Shown here: piece after piece, positions 35,360 through 44,221 of the stretch
How the letters are laid out: each line of letters starts with the position of its first letter
Numbering within the stretch: the stretch's first letter is position 1
Translations under genes and position numbers: made by a program
Assembly: GCA_947498415.1 (NCBI GenBank)
Contig: CANMKB010000005.1
Coordinates: 248,001 to 312,000 of the forward strand
Reading direction: 5' to 3'
DNA: 64,000 nt
Origin: an uncultured Paracoccaceae bacterium
Lineage (GTDB): Bacteria > Pseudomonadota > Alphaproteobacteria > Rhodobacterales > Rhodobacteraceae
The notes under the pieces: model-generated
What the model saw: only the letters and a program-made list of their open reading frames with translations
Databases searched by the model: none
Told to the model about the DNA's origin: nothing

Positions 35360-36234
35360 GGGTGAGGGCCTTTGTTCGCGGGAGTACGTGCTTGATGGAG
35401 CACGAGGATAACAGACAGTGTGGTGACAAGAATGCCGATCCAAGCGGTCCGATCGGGGACAAAGTTCCAAATTAGGTAATCCAGAAGCAGCGCCCAAAGC
35501 AGGCTGGTGAAACGTAGGGGGGCAATGCGGCTGACCAGTTCGTGTTGGTGGGCGAGAGCGATCAGAAGCCCGGCGCCAACGCCGAAGATGCCTGCGAGAA
35601 CAGAAAAGCCTGCATCGCGAAGGGAAGGTATCGTCCAGCCGTCCGCAGGATACAGTAAAAGACTGCAGGCGATGACGAAGCAGAATGATAATAGAACGGA
35701 AGAGTGGGCATCCAGCCCGTCACCGATTTTGCGGGTGTAGATGTCGCGGGCCGCAAAGCCGAAGTTGCCACAAAGGGCGAGGGCGACGCCATAGGCTGAG
35801 AACTCGAGTGCCGGGCGCAGGATAATCAGGCATCCGATGAAAGCGCCTGCGATGCCGACCCAGACCAAAGGTTTGGGTTTTTCCCCAAGGAAGACCGCGG
35901 CGAAGAGGGTCGAAAAGGCCGGAAGCGCGGCAAGGAATGCGGTCAATAGGCTGATCGGTAACTCAAAGACCGCGAGGGCAAAGCCGAACCCGGCAATCCC
36001 GTCCAAAACGGCGCGTGTGATTGTTGGGCGATCAAGTGTGATGTGCAGACGGCCCGCGTGGATCACCGAAATGACGAGCACAAACAGAAAGGCTGTACCA
36101 GCTCGGATGGTCACGGCCTGCGTGTTGGGGATATCACCTGCGAGTTTAAGGCTGACGCCGCTTGCGACACCGCAAAAGATCGAGGTGAGCGCCACAAGTT
36201 GCCACCCGGGTTTTGGGGCGGGAGGAGTGGTCAT
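35356..36234 (-). CDS. DMT-superfamily (EamA) permease
   Basis: A 292-residue protein with about ten hydrophobic helices in two EamA repeats. It lies between the two sulfatase genes, overlapping one by 4 bp and abutting the other. It may export a waste product or import a substrate of the sulfatase pathway. Substrate unknown. Confidence 0.85.
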   Translation of the reverse strand: MTTPPAPKPGWQLVALTSIFCGVASGVSLKLAGDIPNTQAVTIRAGTAFLFVLVISVIHAGRLHITLDRPTITRAVLDGIAGFGFALAVFELPISLLTAFLAALPAFSTLFAAVFLGEKPKPLVWVGIAGAFIGCLIILRPALEFSAYGVALALCGNFGFAARDIYTRKIGDGLDAHSSVLLSFCFVIACSLLLYPADGWTIPSLRDAGFSVLAGIFGVGAGLLIALAHQHELVSRIAPLRFTSLLWALLLDYLIWNFVPDRTAWIGILVTTLSVILVLHQARTPANKGPHP

Positions 36235-37674
36235 TTAGCTCTCGCTTTCTGATGGTGGCGGGGTGTAGGCGGTGGCGTGGGCACGGCCCATGATTTCGTC
36301 AAAACCACCCTGTGCTTTGATGCGTTCCGATTGGGAGGCGCGACAAGCTGCGTCGATGGCTTCGGGGTTGACCATGCTACGCAGAAGAAGCTCCATCTCG
36401 GCCAGTTCGTCACGGACATCTGCACAGGAGGATTTGGCGAGATTGTCGCGTTCTTCCGGGTCGGTCGTCAGGTCAAAGAGCATCGGTTTGAAGTCGTTGA
36501 AATAGACGTATTTGGTCTTGCCATTACTGAGCGCAAAGGTGGCGGACGTCGATCCGGCGCAGTGGTTTTGCACCAATATCCAACGTTCTTGATCAGGCGC
36601 GTTCGCGAGCTTGATCAGAGAGTTTCCGGTTCTTTGTTTGTCTTCCGCAGTGACAGTAATGTTAAGCGCATCAAGGATGGTTGGGTAAATGTCGAGCAGC
36701 TGCGCCGGTGTTTCGGACGTTTTACCAGCCGGGATATTCGGCCCTTTGGCGATGATCGGCACGCCTATTGAGGGTTCAAACAGGTTGCATTTGCCATAGA
36801 GGCCCGCGTCGCCGAGGGACTCCCCATGGTCTGATATGTAAAGAATGAGGGTATCGTCGGCCAAGCCGCTCGCTTCCAGCGCAAGCAGCACTTTCCCGAT
36901 GTTTTGATCGAGGAACTCGACATTGGCAAAGTAGGCTGCTGCGATGGCTTTTCGCACCTCTTCGGTGCGCAACTCTTCCATATCGAAATAGAGGCGAATG
37001 CCATCGAGAGAGGGATGAGAATGCCAATCGCTTTCGTCAGGAACTGGCAGGTCCATGGCCATGTATTTGTCAAATAGGTCTTGGGGTGCTTGGTAGGGTG
37101 GGTGCGGGTTGACGAAGGAAACATTCAAAAGAAACGGTTTCGAGTTGCCACTTTCGCCGCGCTCTTTCAGCCAGGATCCAGCAGCCGCACAGATATCTCT
37201 GTCATACTGACCATAGCTTGTGTTGCCGGGACCGGCATCATCTAGCGTTTTGCCGCCTGCGACGATACGTGGGACAGGATCGCGCAAAAAGGAATAGAAT
37301 GTGCCGGTGCCATTGACGACATGCATTGGGTTGATTTGTTTATCAAATCCGGTGTCATCTTCTGCGTTTCGGAAGTGGAGTTTGCCGATGGATATGGTGT
37401 CTATTCCGGCCAATTGTGCGCGGTGCATGAAGCTGGTGCGTTGGCCGTGATATGGGTCGGCATTGTCCCAAGAACAGATTTCGTGAATTTGCAAACCCGT
37501 CGCGAGACTTGCGCGGGAGGGGACACAAATGGGGGCGTTGCAGTATCCATGGGCGAACCGCGTGCCTTCATGGGTCAAGCGATCTAGGTTTGGTGTTTCC
37601 ACATATTTATGCCCGTAGCAGCCAACGGCATCGCGGCGATGTTGGTCCGAGCATATTATAAGAACATTGGTCAT
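36235..37674 (-). CDS. Formylglycine-dependent sulfatase (second)
   Basis: A 479-residue sulfatase with no signal peptide. VLIICSDQHRRDAVGCYG at the N-terminus provides a metal-binding Asp, Cys50 lies in C-V-P-S-R (residues 50-54), and ISDHGESLGDAGLYGK near residue 285 is the second metal motif. It differs clearly from the first sulfatase, so the two may remove sulfate from different positions. It overlaps the VOC gene by 4 bp. Confidence 0.9.
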   Translation of the reverse strand: MTNVLIICSDQHRRDAVGCYGHKYVETPNLDRLTHEGTRFAHGYCNAPICVPSRASLATGLQIHEICSWDNADPYHGQRTSFMHRAQLAGIDTISIGKLHFRNAEDDTGFDKQINPMHVVNGTGTFYSFLRDPVPRIVAGGKTLDDAGPGNTSYGQYDRDICAAAGSWLKERGESGNSKPFLLNVSFVNPHPPYQAPQDLFDKYMAMDLPVPDESDWHSHPSLDGIRLYFDMEELRTEEVRKAIAAAYFANVEFLDQNIGKVLLALEASGLADDTLILYISDHGESLGDAGLYGKCNLFEPSIGVPIIAKGPNIPAGKTSETPAQLLDIYPTILDALNITVTAEDKQRTGNSLIKLANAPDQERWILVQNHCAGSTSATFALSNGKTKYVYFNDFKPMLFDLTTDPEERDNLAKSSCADVRDELAEMELLLRSMVNPEAIDAACRASQSERIKAQGGFDEIMGRAHATAYTPPPSESES

Positions 37675-38060
37675 TCTTGGACTGCCGCTGTGAACTCAAC
37701 CAAATGGCCGTCTGGATCCGCCACAAAGAACCAGTCGACCCCCGATGCGCCTCGTTGGACGTCGTCGAGAGGTTCTATGCCTTTTGCTTTCATATCCTCA
37801 GCGGCGGCATGGATGTCTAAAACCTGCAAGCCAAAGTGCGGGCTTAGTCCCAGTCGGAAAACCTCTGCGCTTTTGGATTTAACCAGTTCCACAAAACTAC
37901 CGTCTGGGCAGATCATTTGAAGCAAATGGTTGTTGGTTTCAGGATCAATGCGTTCAAATCCTGGGGTGAGGCCGAGCTTTTGGTAAAAACCTTTAGAGCG
38001 ATCCATATCAGTGATCGGCATCGACACATGGTTCATACACAAGACGAGGGGGGGCGTCAT
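37671..38060 (-). CDS. VOC-family (glyoxalase-like) protein
   Basis: A 129-residue single-domain protein with paired beta-alpha-beta-beta-beta modules. CMNHVSMPITDMDRSKGFYQ at the N-terminus has a metal-binding His, and the C-terminus has DPDGHLVEF with the last Glu. Such proteins isomerise or cleave small metabolites; the role in this operon is unknown. It overlaps the kinase gene by one base. Confidence 0.8.
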   Translation of the reverse strand: MTPPLVLCMNHVSMPITDMDRSKGFYQKLGLTPGFERIDPETNNHLLQMICPDGSFVELVKSKSAEVFRLGLSPHFGLQVLDIHAAAEDMKAKGIEPLDDVQRGASGVDWFFVADPDGHLVEFTAAVQE

Positions 38061-38959
38061 CAGACGGTCTCCAGCATCTGGCGGGCAATCATTTGTAGGC
38101 CGGTTTGCATGCAGGTTCTGGCGTCGATTGCTTGGTAGCTGATCCCAAGGGCATCGTAGGCAATCGCATGGCGTTCGGCGAGGATGCCGGAGGCCATAAG
38201 GGCGATTTCGCCTTGGCCATTAAGTTGTGCAGCTTCATGTCCGATCAGGACACCGGAGAGGAAGGATGACACTTCCTCTGGGGCGAGCGATCCGTTTAGT
38301 GCATTTGCACGGCTCGCAAAGACCGCTGTTGCCACAGGTTGGGCAGCACCGTGCTGAACACCCTTAATAAAGGTCGGTTTGATGAATTCATTTCCTTGAG
38401 CCAGCGCGCCCACGAGGCTTTTACCTATAAGCAAGTCAAAGAGCTCCCCTGTGATATAACTGCGGAAGCTGACAAGCGCGCCGTCTTTGACAATGGCGTG
38501 TTTGCAGTGGCGTCCAGGGATCGAGACAGTGAGGTTCTTGCGTCCCAATAATTGAGAAGCGGCCAACAGTTGCACCTCTTCGCCGCGCATAACATCAGAG
38601 TTTCCGAGCGAATCTTTGCAGGTCGCACCCGGTAAAATCAGCGATTGGTGACCCAAAAAGTCGAATCGTTCGGCTTGCGAAATCAATTTTTCGGCGGTTA
38701 TCGGGCACTCAGAATAGGCCGCCGGGTGCCAACCATTCACCGCGCCAACCATACCCGCAAAGATCAAAGGTGCGGATTTCTGCTGCGAAAGAAATTCGCC
38801 TGCAGCTTCTTCAAGTACTTTGGAAAACCCTTCATTGCGGCCTTTTTCTAAAGGGGCTGCGGCAGTGAAACTATTGAGGATGTCGCCATTAGGGCCAAGC
38901 GACCAGCCTCTTAGTTCGGTATTGCCCCAGTGAAAGGTGAAGGCGGCTGGCTCTGACAT
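38060..38959 (-). CDS. 2-dehydro-3-deoxygalactonokinase-like protein (DgoK family)
   Basis: 299 residues from ATG 38959 (38968 is an alternative). Family motifs seen are FAGMVGAVNGW, DVMRGEEVQLLAA and SYITGELFDLL. DgoK phosphorylates 2-keto-3-deoxygalactonate. Two motif changes are notable against E. coli DgoK (from memory). The N-terminal phosphate-1 motif DWGSTNLR reads HWGNTELR, losing the Mg-linked Asp, and PGTHCKW reads PGRHCKH. Activity is therefore doubtful, although the fold is complete. It diverges from the aldolase gene at 39056. Confidence 0.75.
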   Translation of the reverse strand: MSEPAAFTFHWGNTELRGWSLGPNGDILNSFTAAAPLEKGRNEGFSKVLEEAAGEFLSQQKSAPLIFAGMVGAVNGWHPAAYSECPITAEKLISQAERFDFLGHQSLILPGATCKDSLGNSDVMRGEEVQLLAASQLLGRKNLTVSIPGRHCKHAIVKDGALVSFRSYITGELFDLLIGKSLVGALAQGNEFIKPTFIKGVQHGAAQPVATAVFASRANALNGSLAPEEVSSFLSGVLIGHEAAQLNGQGEIALMASGILAERHAIAYDALGISYQAIDARTCMQTGLQMIARQMLETV

Positions 38960-39010
38960 TTCTCTCATTTCCTCAAATTATGCGCGTTGACAGGTTAAGA
39001 AAAATTCAGA

Positions 39011-39044
39011 TAAGTTTCAAATATGTTTTATAAGTCTCAAATAT
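39011..39044. promoter_or_regulatory. Tandem 14-bp direct repeat in the divergent kinase/aldolase promoter
   Basis: TAAGTTTCAAATAT (39011-39024) and TAAGTCTCAAATAT (39031-39044) differ at one base and start exactly 20 bp apart, two turns of the helix. A dimeric or tetrameric regulator, for example the IclR-domain protein at 45353, would see both on the same face. Confidence 0.5.
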
Positions 39045-39055
39045 AGGGAATTGAC

Positions 39056-39961
39056 ATGGCGACTGACTTAAACGGAGTATTGCCAGTGGTTCCAACGCCA
39101 TTTCTGGACAATGGCGAATTGGATCTGCCCTCTTTGGCAAATCTGATTGATTTCGCCGTCGACGCTGGCGCGAGCGCTTTGGTTTATCCAGGTGTGGCCA
39201 GCGAAGATGTGCATTTGACACCAGAGGAACGGGACGCATGCCTTCAGACTGTTGTGACCCAGAACCGAGGACGTTTGCCGATTGTGGCGGGTGTGAATTC
39301 CAATACAGCCGAAGGTATGGTTGCTGCGGCTGAGCAAGCAGCCGCCAATGGCGCCGATATGATCATGGCAATGGCGATCCCTGACATGGGCACCGACTTT
39401 GTCGATTGGTTTAAGCGGATTTCAGATGCAACTGAGGGACGTCCGATCATCTTGCAGAACTTGTTTGCGCCGCGTGGTGCAGACCTTTCAGCTCAAGGCA
39501 TGCTTGAATTGGCTGAGGCCGTGCCGGCGATCCAATATGTCAAAGAAGAAGGTATTCCTTCAGGTGCTAAGGTAAGCGCACTTGTGGCTGCTGTTGGTGG
39601 TAACTTGAAAGGGGTCATCGGTGGTGGTGGTGCTCGCTATATATTCGAAGAGTTAGAACGCGGCGCGGTCGCGACCATGCCAGCTATCGAACTGCTAGAG
39701 CTACATGTTGACCTGCTGAACGCCTATTTCCAGCACCGCCGTGAAGAGGCTTTAGCACTTTACACAAAGTCCCTACCACTTCTGCTGATCCAGGCACCCT
39801 TCCGTATGCGGATGACAAAGCATATCTTGAAGCACAAAGGTTTGATTAAAAGCGATTTTGTTCGTGAACCGCTGCCAGAAATGGATGACCAGCTAAAGCA
39901 TCTTGTGCTTGAATTGTACGAAGCAACAACGTCTATCCAGGAGACCTCCCTTGCCTCGTAG
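39056..39961 (+). CDS. Dihydrodipicolinate synthase-family aldolase/dehydratase
   Basis: A 301-residue TIM-barrel protein. The Schiff-base lysine is in IQYVKEEG (about residue 163), and GVASEDVHLTPEER replaces the usual GxxGE...L..eER. The usual catalytic tyrosine of YN in this family appears as QN (IILQNLFAPRG), as in some sugar-acid members. It probably cleaves or dehydrates a 2-keto-3-deoxy sugar acid made by the following dehydratase. Start ATG with AGGGA upstream. It overlaps the dehydratase gene. Confidence 0.82.
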   Translation: MATDLNGVLPVVPTPFLDNGELDLPSLANLIDFAVDAGASALVYPGVASEDVHLTPEERDACLQTVVTQNRGRLPIVAGVNSNTAEGMVAAAEQAAANGADMIMAMAIPDMGTDFVDWFKRISDATEGRPIILQNLFAPRGADLSAQGMLELAEAVPAIQYVKEEGIPSGAKVSALVAAVGGNLKGVIGGGGARYIFEELERGAVATMPAIELLELHVDLLNAYFQHRREEALALYTKSLPLLLIQAPFRMRMTKHILKHKGLIKSDFVREPLPEMDDQLKHLVLELYEATTSIQETSLAS

Positions 39962-41117
39962 GATTGAAAAAATCGAAGTCTTTGCCTTTGAGCGGCCAAA
40001 TGAACAGGCGTACTTGGGTAAAACCGATCTGGGCACCGTTGATCTGGGGCCTGACTACTTTGTGCGTCTTTTTAACGGAACAATCTACCCAAAGAACGAT
40101 CGGTCCATCGTTGTGTCGCTCACCGACAGCGATGGGGTGACGGGTTGGGGCGAGACTTATGGACTCGTCGCTCCCAAAGCCGTCGCCGCTTTGATTTCTG
40201 ATCTGTTCGGACCCTATCTAAAAACGCTACCGCTCGACGATCCGTCTCATGTTTGGGATCAGTTGTACGAGCTGCAACGCGTGCGTGGATATTGGGGTGG
40301 ATATCTGGGGGATGCGCTGGCTGCGCTTGATATCGCACTTTGGGACCTGACCTCCCGTTCTTCCAACCAAAGTCTTCAAGCCGCCCTGGGGCGGGCTGGA
40401 GAGGGCACTCTTGATGCCTATGTCTCTGGCCTGCCACCAAAAACACATTCTGAGCGCGTAGAGCTCGCGCAGTCTTGGAAAGAGAAGGGTTATAACAAAG
40501 TCAAAACCCCAATCGGAGCCGTTGATAATGGTGACGTGATTGGCGAGATGTTTGGCCTGCGCAAAGCCCTTGGCGACGATCATGACATCGCGCTCGATAT
40601 GCATTGGACCCATACAGCGGATGAAACGTTGGCATTGGATCAGGCTTTGACCGAGATGAAACCTTGGTTCCTCGAAGCGCCGACCAAACCAGAAGACATC
40701 GAAGCGCAGCATAAGATCGCTGCGGGTCTGACTGTTCCGCTTGGTTTGGGTGAAGAGTGGCGAACCGAATGGGATTACCGCCATCGCCAAAAAGCCTGCC
40801 ACATCATCCAGCCCGAAATGGGGCACACCGGTGTGACGCAAATGGTGCGCATGGCGAAGATGGCCAAAGAAAACCAAGCTCAGATTATGCCGCACGCCAC
40901 GATTGGCCTCGGAATCTTCATGGCGGCAAGTCTACGGACATCTGTTGCCATCGGTGCTGACGCTCATGAGTTCCAGCACACGATTTACCACCGCAATGGC
41001 GCACTTCTTGAAGGCCTTGCGGAGTGCAAAAACGGGGCGTTTTTCGTTCCAGATACGCCGGGTCACGGCGTCAAACCAACCGACGAGGCGATGAAGTACC
41101 TGACAAAACTTGATTGA
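39951..41117 (+). CDS. Mandelate racemase/muconate lactonizing enzyme-family sugar-acid dehydratase
   Basis: The start is TTG 39951, with GGAGA upstream and overlap of the aldolase stop; the longer frame lies within the aldolase. The 388-residue enolase-superfamily enzyme shows the K-x-K pair (KVKTP), metal ligands LDMHW, EAPTKPED and GEEWRT, and the catalytic HATIG histidine region. It probably removes water from an aldonate to give 2-keto-3-deoxy-aldonate. Galactonate- or fuconate-like substrates would fit the DgoK-like neighbour, but the sequence does not decide. Confidence 0.85.
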   Translation: MPRRIEKIEVFAFERPNEQAYLGKTDLGTVDLGPDYFVRLFNGTIYPKNDRSIVVSLTDSDGVTGWGETYGLVAPKAVAALISDLFGPYLKTLPLDDPSHVWDQLYELQRVRGYWGGYLGDALAALDIALWDLTSRSSNQSLQAALGRAGEGTLDAYVSGLPPKTHSERVELAQSWKEKGYNKVKTPIGAVDNGDVIGEMFGLRKALGDDHDIALDMHWTHTADETLALDQALTEMKPWFLEAPTKPEDIEAQHKIAAGLTVPLGLGEEWRTEWDYRHRQKACHIIQPEMGHTGVTQMVRMAKMAKENQAQIMPHATIGLGIFMAASLRTSVAIGADAHEFQHTIYHRNGALLEGLAECKNGAFFVPDTPGHGVKPTDEAMKYLTKLD

Positions 41118-41140
41118 TGAGATCCAAGGAGGAGGAAGAT

Positions 41141-42403
41141 ATGTTTAATTTCAAAAAAACGGCCACAGCGGGTGTGCTTGCGCTAAGCACCGCACTTGGC
41201 GGAGCCGCAAGCGCAGAAGAAACGCTTAGCTTCGTCACATGGCAAAAGACAGACGCAGCTTATGGCGCATGGTGGGCCGAGGCTGTAGCTGAACTGGAAG
41301 CCAAGCACCCAGGTGTGACTGTCGAAATGACACAGCTGGGCCGCAAAGAATATGCGGACACTCTGTTCACAATGTTTGCAGGTGGTACACCACCAGACAT
41401 CGTGCACCTAGCGGCGTTTGAATACCAGCCGTTTGCTGAAGAAGGTTGGATCGAGCCACTGGGCCCATGGATTGAAAAATCCGGTCTGGATCTAGACGGC
41501 TGGGCTGGCCAAGAAACCTGTGAGCGCAATGGCGAAACATACTGCCTGATGCTGTTCTATGCTGGCTTTGTCATGGCCTACAATGAAGAGCTAATGAAAG
41601 CCGCAGGTTTTGAAACACCGCCGTCGACTTTCGAAGAATACATTGCAGCAGCCGAAGCGATCACAGGTGACAGCGACGGTGACGGTATTGTCGACAAGTA
41701 TGGTCTGGGGATGGACACAATCCGCCCGGCGCCCGTGATGCACGCGATCCAAGGTCTTGTCTTGGATTCTGGCGGCAATTGGACTGTGGATGGCAAACCA
41801 ACTTTGGATTCAGCGGAAACCATTGAGGGTTTTGCCAAGTGGAAAGCGATTGTAGAGTCTGGAGTTAACCCGAAACAAGCTGCTGGCAACGATCTGCGCC
41901 AGATGCTGATCGAGGGGAACTTGGGTATGTATATCGACGGCCCATGGATCTACGGTATCCTGAACCGCGCGAGCGAAGAAATGCGCCCGAAACTGAAGAT
42001 TGCGCATTCTCCACTGACCCCACCTGTGGGCGGTACGTCCAACGTACTGACAATGCCAAGCGACATTTCAGATGATCGAAAAGCCTTGGTTTGGGACTTT
42101 ATCCAAATCGTTGCATCCAAAGAATTCCAGAACAAATTCGCGGATTACTCTGGTAACCCAGCGCCGCGTCCAGGTTTGGACTATGTTGATAACATCGAAA
42201 AGGACGGGGTCTTTGCTGTCTTCCAAGAAGCCACTGCACGCGCAGCGGCGGCCGGAGTTGACCGCTTGCCACGTGGGCTGGAGCTTTACAACAGCCAGCT
42301 GTCCAAAGTGATTTTCAACGAAACGCAACGGATGATCACGGATGATCTGGATCCAGCCGCCGTGGCTGCAGAAATTCAGAAACAAGTTCTGGCTTTTGAC
42401 TAA
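41141..42403 (+). CDS. ABC sugar transporter substrate-binding protein (CUT1 type)
   Basis: The start at ATG 41141 follows AGGAGG. The product is 420 residues. A signal peptide is clear (cleavage near AASAEE, about residue 25). It is an extracellular solute-binding protein of family 1 (MalE-like), with the EMTQLGRKEYADTLFTMFAG and GMYIDGPW stretches. It feeds the permeases encoded next. A GC-rich hairpin follows the gene. Confidence 0.9.
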   Translation: MFNFKKTATAGVLALSTALGGAASAEETLSFVTWQKTDAAYGAWWAEAVAELEAKHPGVTVEMTQLGRKEYADTLFTMFAGGTPPDIVHLAAFEYQPFAEEGWIEPLGPWIEKSGLDLDGWAGQETCERNGETYCLMLFYAGFVMAYNEELMKAAGFETPPSTFEEYIAAAEAITGDSDGDGIVDKYGLGMDTIRPAPVMHAIQGLVLDSGGNWTVDGKPTLDSAETIEGFAKWKAIVESGVNPKQAAGNDLRQMLIEGNLGMYIDGPWIYGILNRASEEMRPKLKIAHSPLTPPVGGTSNVLTMPSDISDDRKALVWDFIQIVASKEFQNKFADYSGNPAPRPGLDYVDNIEKDGVFAVFQEATARAAAAGVDRLPRGLELYNSQLSKVIFNETQRMITDDLDPAAVAAEIQKQVLAFD

Positions 42404-42423
42404 ACTGTCTTAAAGACAATCGG

Positions 42424-42448
42424 TGCGGCGCTCGTTCAGGGCGCCGCA
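42424..42448 (+). promoter_or_regulatory. Intercistronic stem-loop after the binding-protein gene
   Basis: TGCGGCGC (42424-42431) pairs perfectly with GCGCCGCA (42441-42448) around a nine-base loop, without a T-run. Such stems stabilise the upstream mRNA and favour high binding-protein levels. Confidence 0.55.
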
Positions 42449-42473
42449 TCTACGCCCATCCTCGGAGCCCCTG

Positions 42474-43367
42474 ATGATTGACTTCAGCTCACCTCGCCAT
42501 CGCCATAAGCTTGGCTACCTCTTGATTGCCCCAGCGCTAATCATGATGGCACTAATAATCGTTTATCCAATCCTGCTGTCTGTCGATATCAGTTTTCAGG
42601 ATGTCAAAATCGCCCGGATCGGGTCTGATCGAAAGCCGTTTTCCATTGAGAACTACGAATGGCTCTTTACGTCAGGCGAGTTTTACAACTCGCTGTGGGT
42701 GACGGTCCGTTTACTGCTGTTTGTGGGTGGCACTGCTTTGATCTTTGGCTTTGCTTGTGCATTGCTTCTAAATGAAAAATTCAAAGGTCGCTCCTTCGCA
42801 CGCCTTCTAGTGATCCTGCCATGGGCGGTTCCAGAAGTGGTTGCAGTTGTGATCTGGGCGTGGATGCTGGACAGCTCATTTGGGGTGTTCAACTGGATTT
42901 TGCTCACGACTGGCATGATCAGCGAGCCGATAGCCTTCGCCTCTGATCCAACATCGGCGTTTTTCTCGGTTTGCCTTGTGATGATCTGGAAGGGCTATCC
43001 CTTCATCTGCATCATGTTGCTGGCGGGTCTGCAATCCATTCCCGAAGAGCAGTATCAAGCGGCGAGCGTAGATGGCGCAAATGTGTTCCAACGGTTCTGG
43101 CACGTTACCATTCCAAACATGCTGCCTGTTTTGGGTGTATGTTTTGTGATGACTGCGCTTTGGGTTTTCCGTGATTTTGCGATCATCTTTGTTTTGACAG
43201 AAGGCGGGCCAGTTGGATCGACAAAATCGCTTGCGATCATGACCTTCGAGCAAAGCTTCCAATTCTTCCGTATGGGCCGCGCGGCTGCTGTGGGTGTGAT
43301 CACCTTGATCCTCTGCGCAATCCTAAGCCGGGCTCTGGTGAGCCGCTTTGCGAAATCGGTGGCATAG
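42474..43367 (+). CDS. ABC sugar transporter permease (MalF-like)
   Basis: 297 residues from ATG 42474, preceded by GGAG. Six membrane segments and the EAA loop EQYQAASVDGANVFQRFWHVTIP are seen. It is the first of the two CUT1 permeases, 70 bp after the binding-protein gene. Confidence 0.9.
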   Translation: MIDFSSPRHRHKLGYLLIAPALIMMALIIVYPILLSVDISFQDVKIARIGSDRKPFSIENYEWLFTSGEFYNSLWVTVRLLLFVGGTALIFGFACALLLNEKFKGRSFARLLVILPWAVPEVVAVVIWAWMLDSSFGVFNWILLTTGMISEPIAFASDPTSAFFSVCLVMIWKGYPFICIMLLAGLQSIPEEQYQAASVDGANVFQRFWHVTIPNMLPVLGVCFVMTALWVFRDFAIIFVLTEGGPVGSTKSLAIMTFEQSFQFFRMGRAAAVGVITLILCAILSRALVSRFAKSVA

Positions 43368-43376
43368 GAGGCACCC

Positions 43377-44210
43377 ATGGCGAAACGAAAAAACCTAAAA
43401 CCTTGGGGCGTCGGAGCCACTGTGATCGCGATCTGCGGCGTGGTACTCTTTCCTATCTATTGGATGATCCTAACCTCCCTGTCCAAATCGACAGAGCTGC
43501 GGTCTTACCCACCGCGCTTCCTGCCACATGACCCTCAGTGGGGGACATTTTCCGAACTTTTGGCGGCACATCCATTTGACGTTTGGTTCATGAACTCGCT
43601 CAAGATTGCAATTGCGGTGCTGGTCTTGTCATTGACCATTTCGGTGCTGGCGGCCTACGCTCTATCGCGTTTCCGGTTGAAGGGCGGGCAAAGCATGGGG
43701 CTGTTCATTCTGACGGCGAAAATGCTGCCGGGCACATTGATAATTATCCCGTTCTTTGTGATCTTCCGCCAAATGGGCCTCATCGGATCGCTCTGGTCGG
43801 TTGTCATCGCGCAGGCGACAATGATTATTCCCTTCGCGACCTGGATGTTGAAAGGCTATTTCGACACAATCCCAGTCGAGCTTGAACAAGCCGCCATTGT
43901 GGATGGCTGTTCACCGATCGGCACAATCTTCCGGATCGTTTTGCCCGTGTCGGCACCGGGTTTGGCGGCGACGAGTCTTTACTGTTTTGTTTTAAGCTGG
44001 TCCGACTTCTTGTTTGCGCGCACCTTCGTGGTGACCTCGGAAAGCTTGTGGACGTTGAATCTTGGCATCTCATCTCTCAAGGGGGAATGGATTACTGACT
44101 GGAATATTGTGATGGCCGCATCTTTGATGGCATCACTTCCGATCATTGCGGTCTTCCTATTCCTTGAACGTTATATGGTTGGCGGTTTGGCCGCTGGCTC
44201 AGAAAAATAA
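43377..44210 (+). CDS. ABC sugar transporter permease (MalG-like)
   Basis: A 277-residue permease with six membrane segments and the EAA loop ELEQAAIVDGCSPIGTIFRIVLP. ATG at 43377 follows GGAGG. It pairs with the previous permease. Confidence 0.9.
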   Translation: MAKRKNLKPWGVGATVIAICGVVLFPIYWMILTSLSKSTELRSYPPRFLPHDPQWGTFSELLAAHPFDVWFMNSLKIAIAVLVLSLTISVLAAYALSRFRLKGGQSMGLFILTAKMLPGTLIIIPFFVIFRQMGLIGSLWSVVIAQATMIIPFATWMLKGYFDTIPVELEQAAIVDGCSPIGTIFRIVLPVSAPGLAATSLYCFVLSWSDFLFARTFVVTSESLWTLNLGISSLKGEWITDWNIVMAASLMASLPIIAVFLFLERYMVGGLAAGSEK

Positions 44211-44221
44211 GGGGCTCTCCT

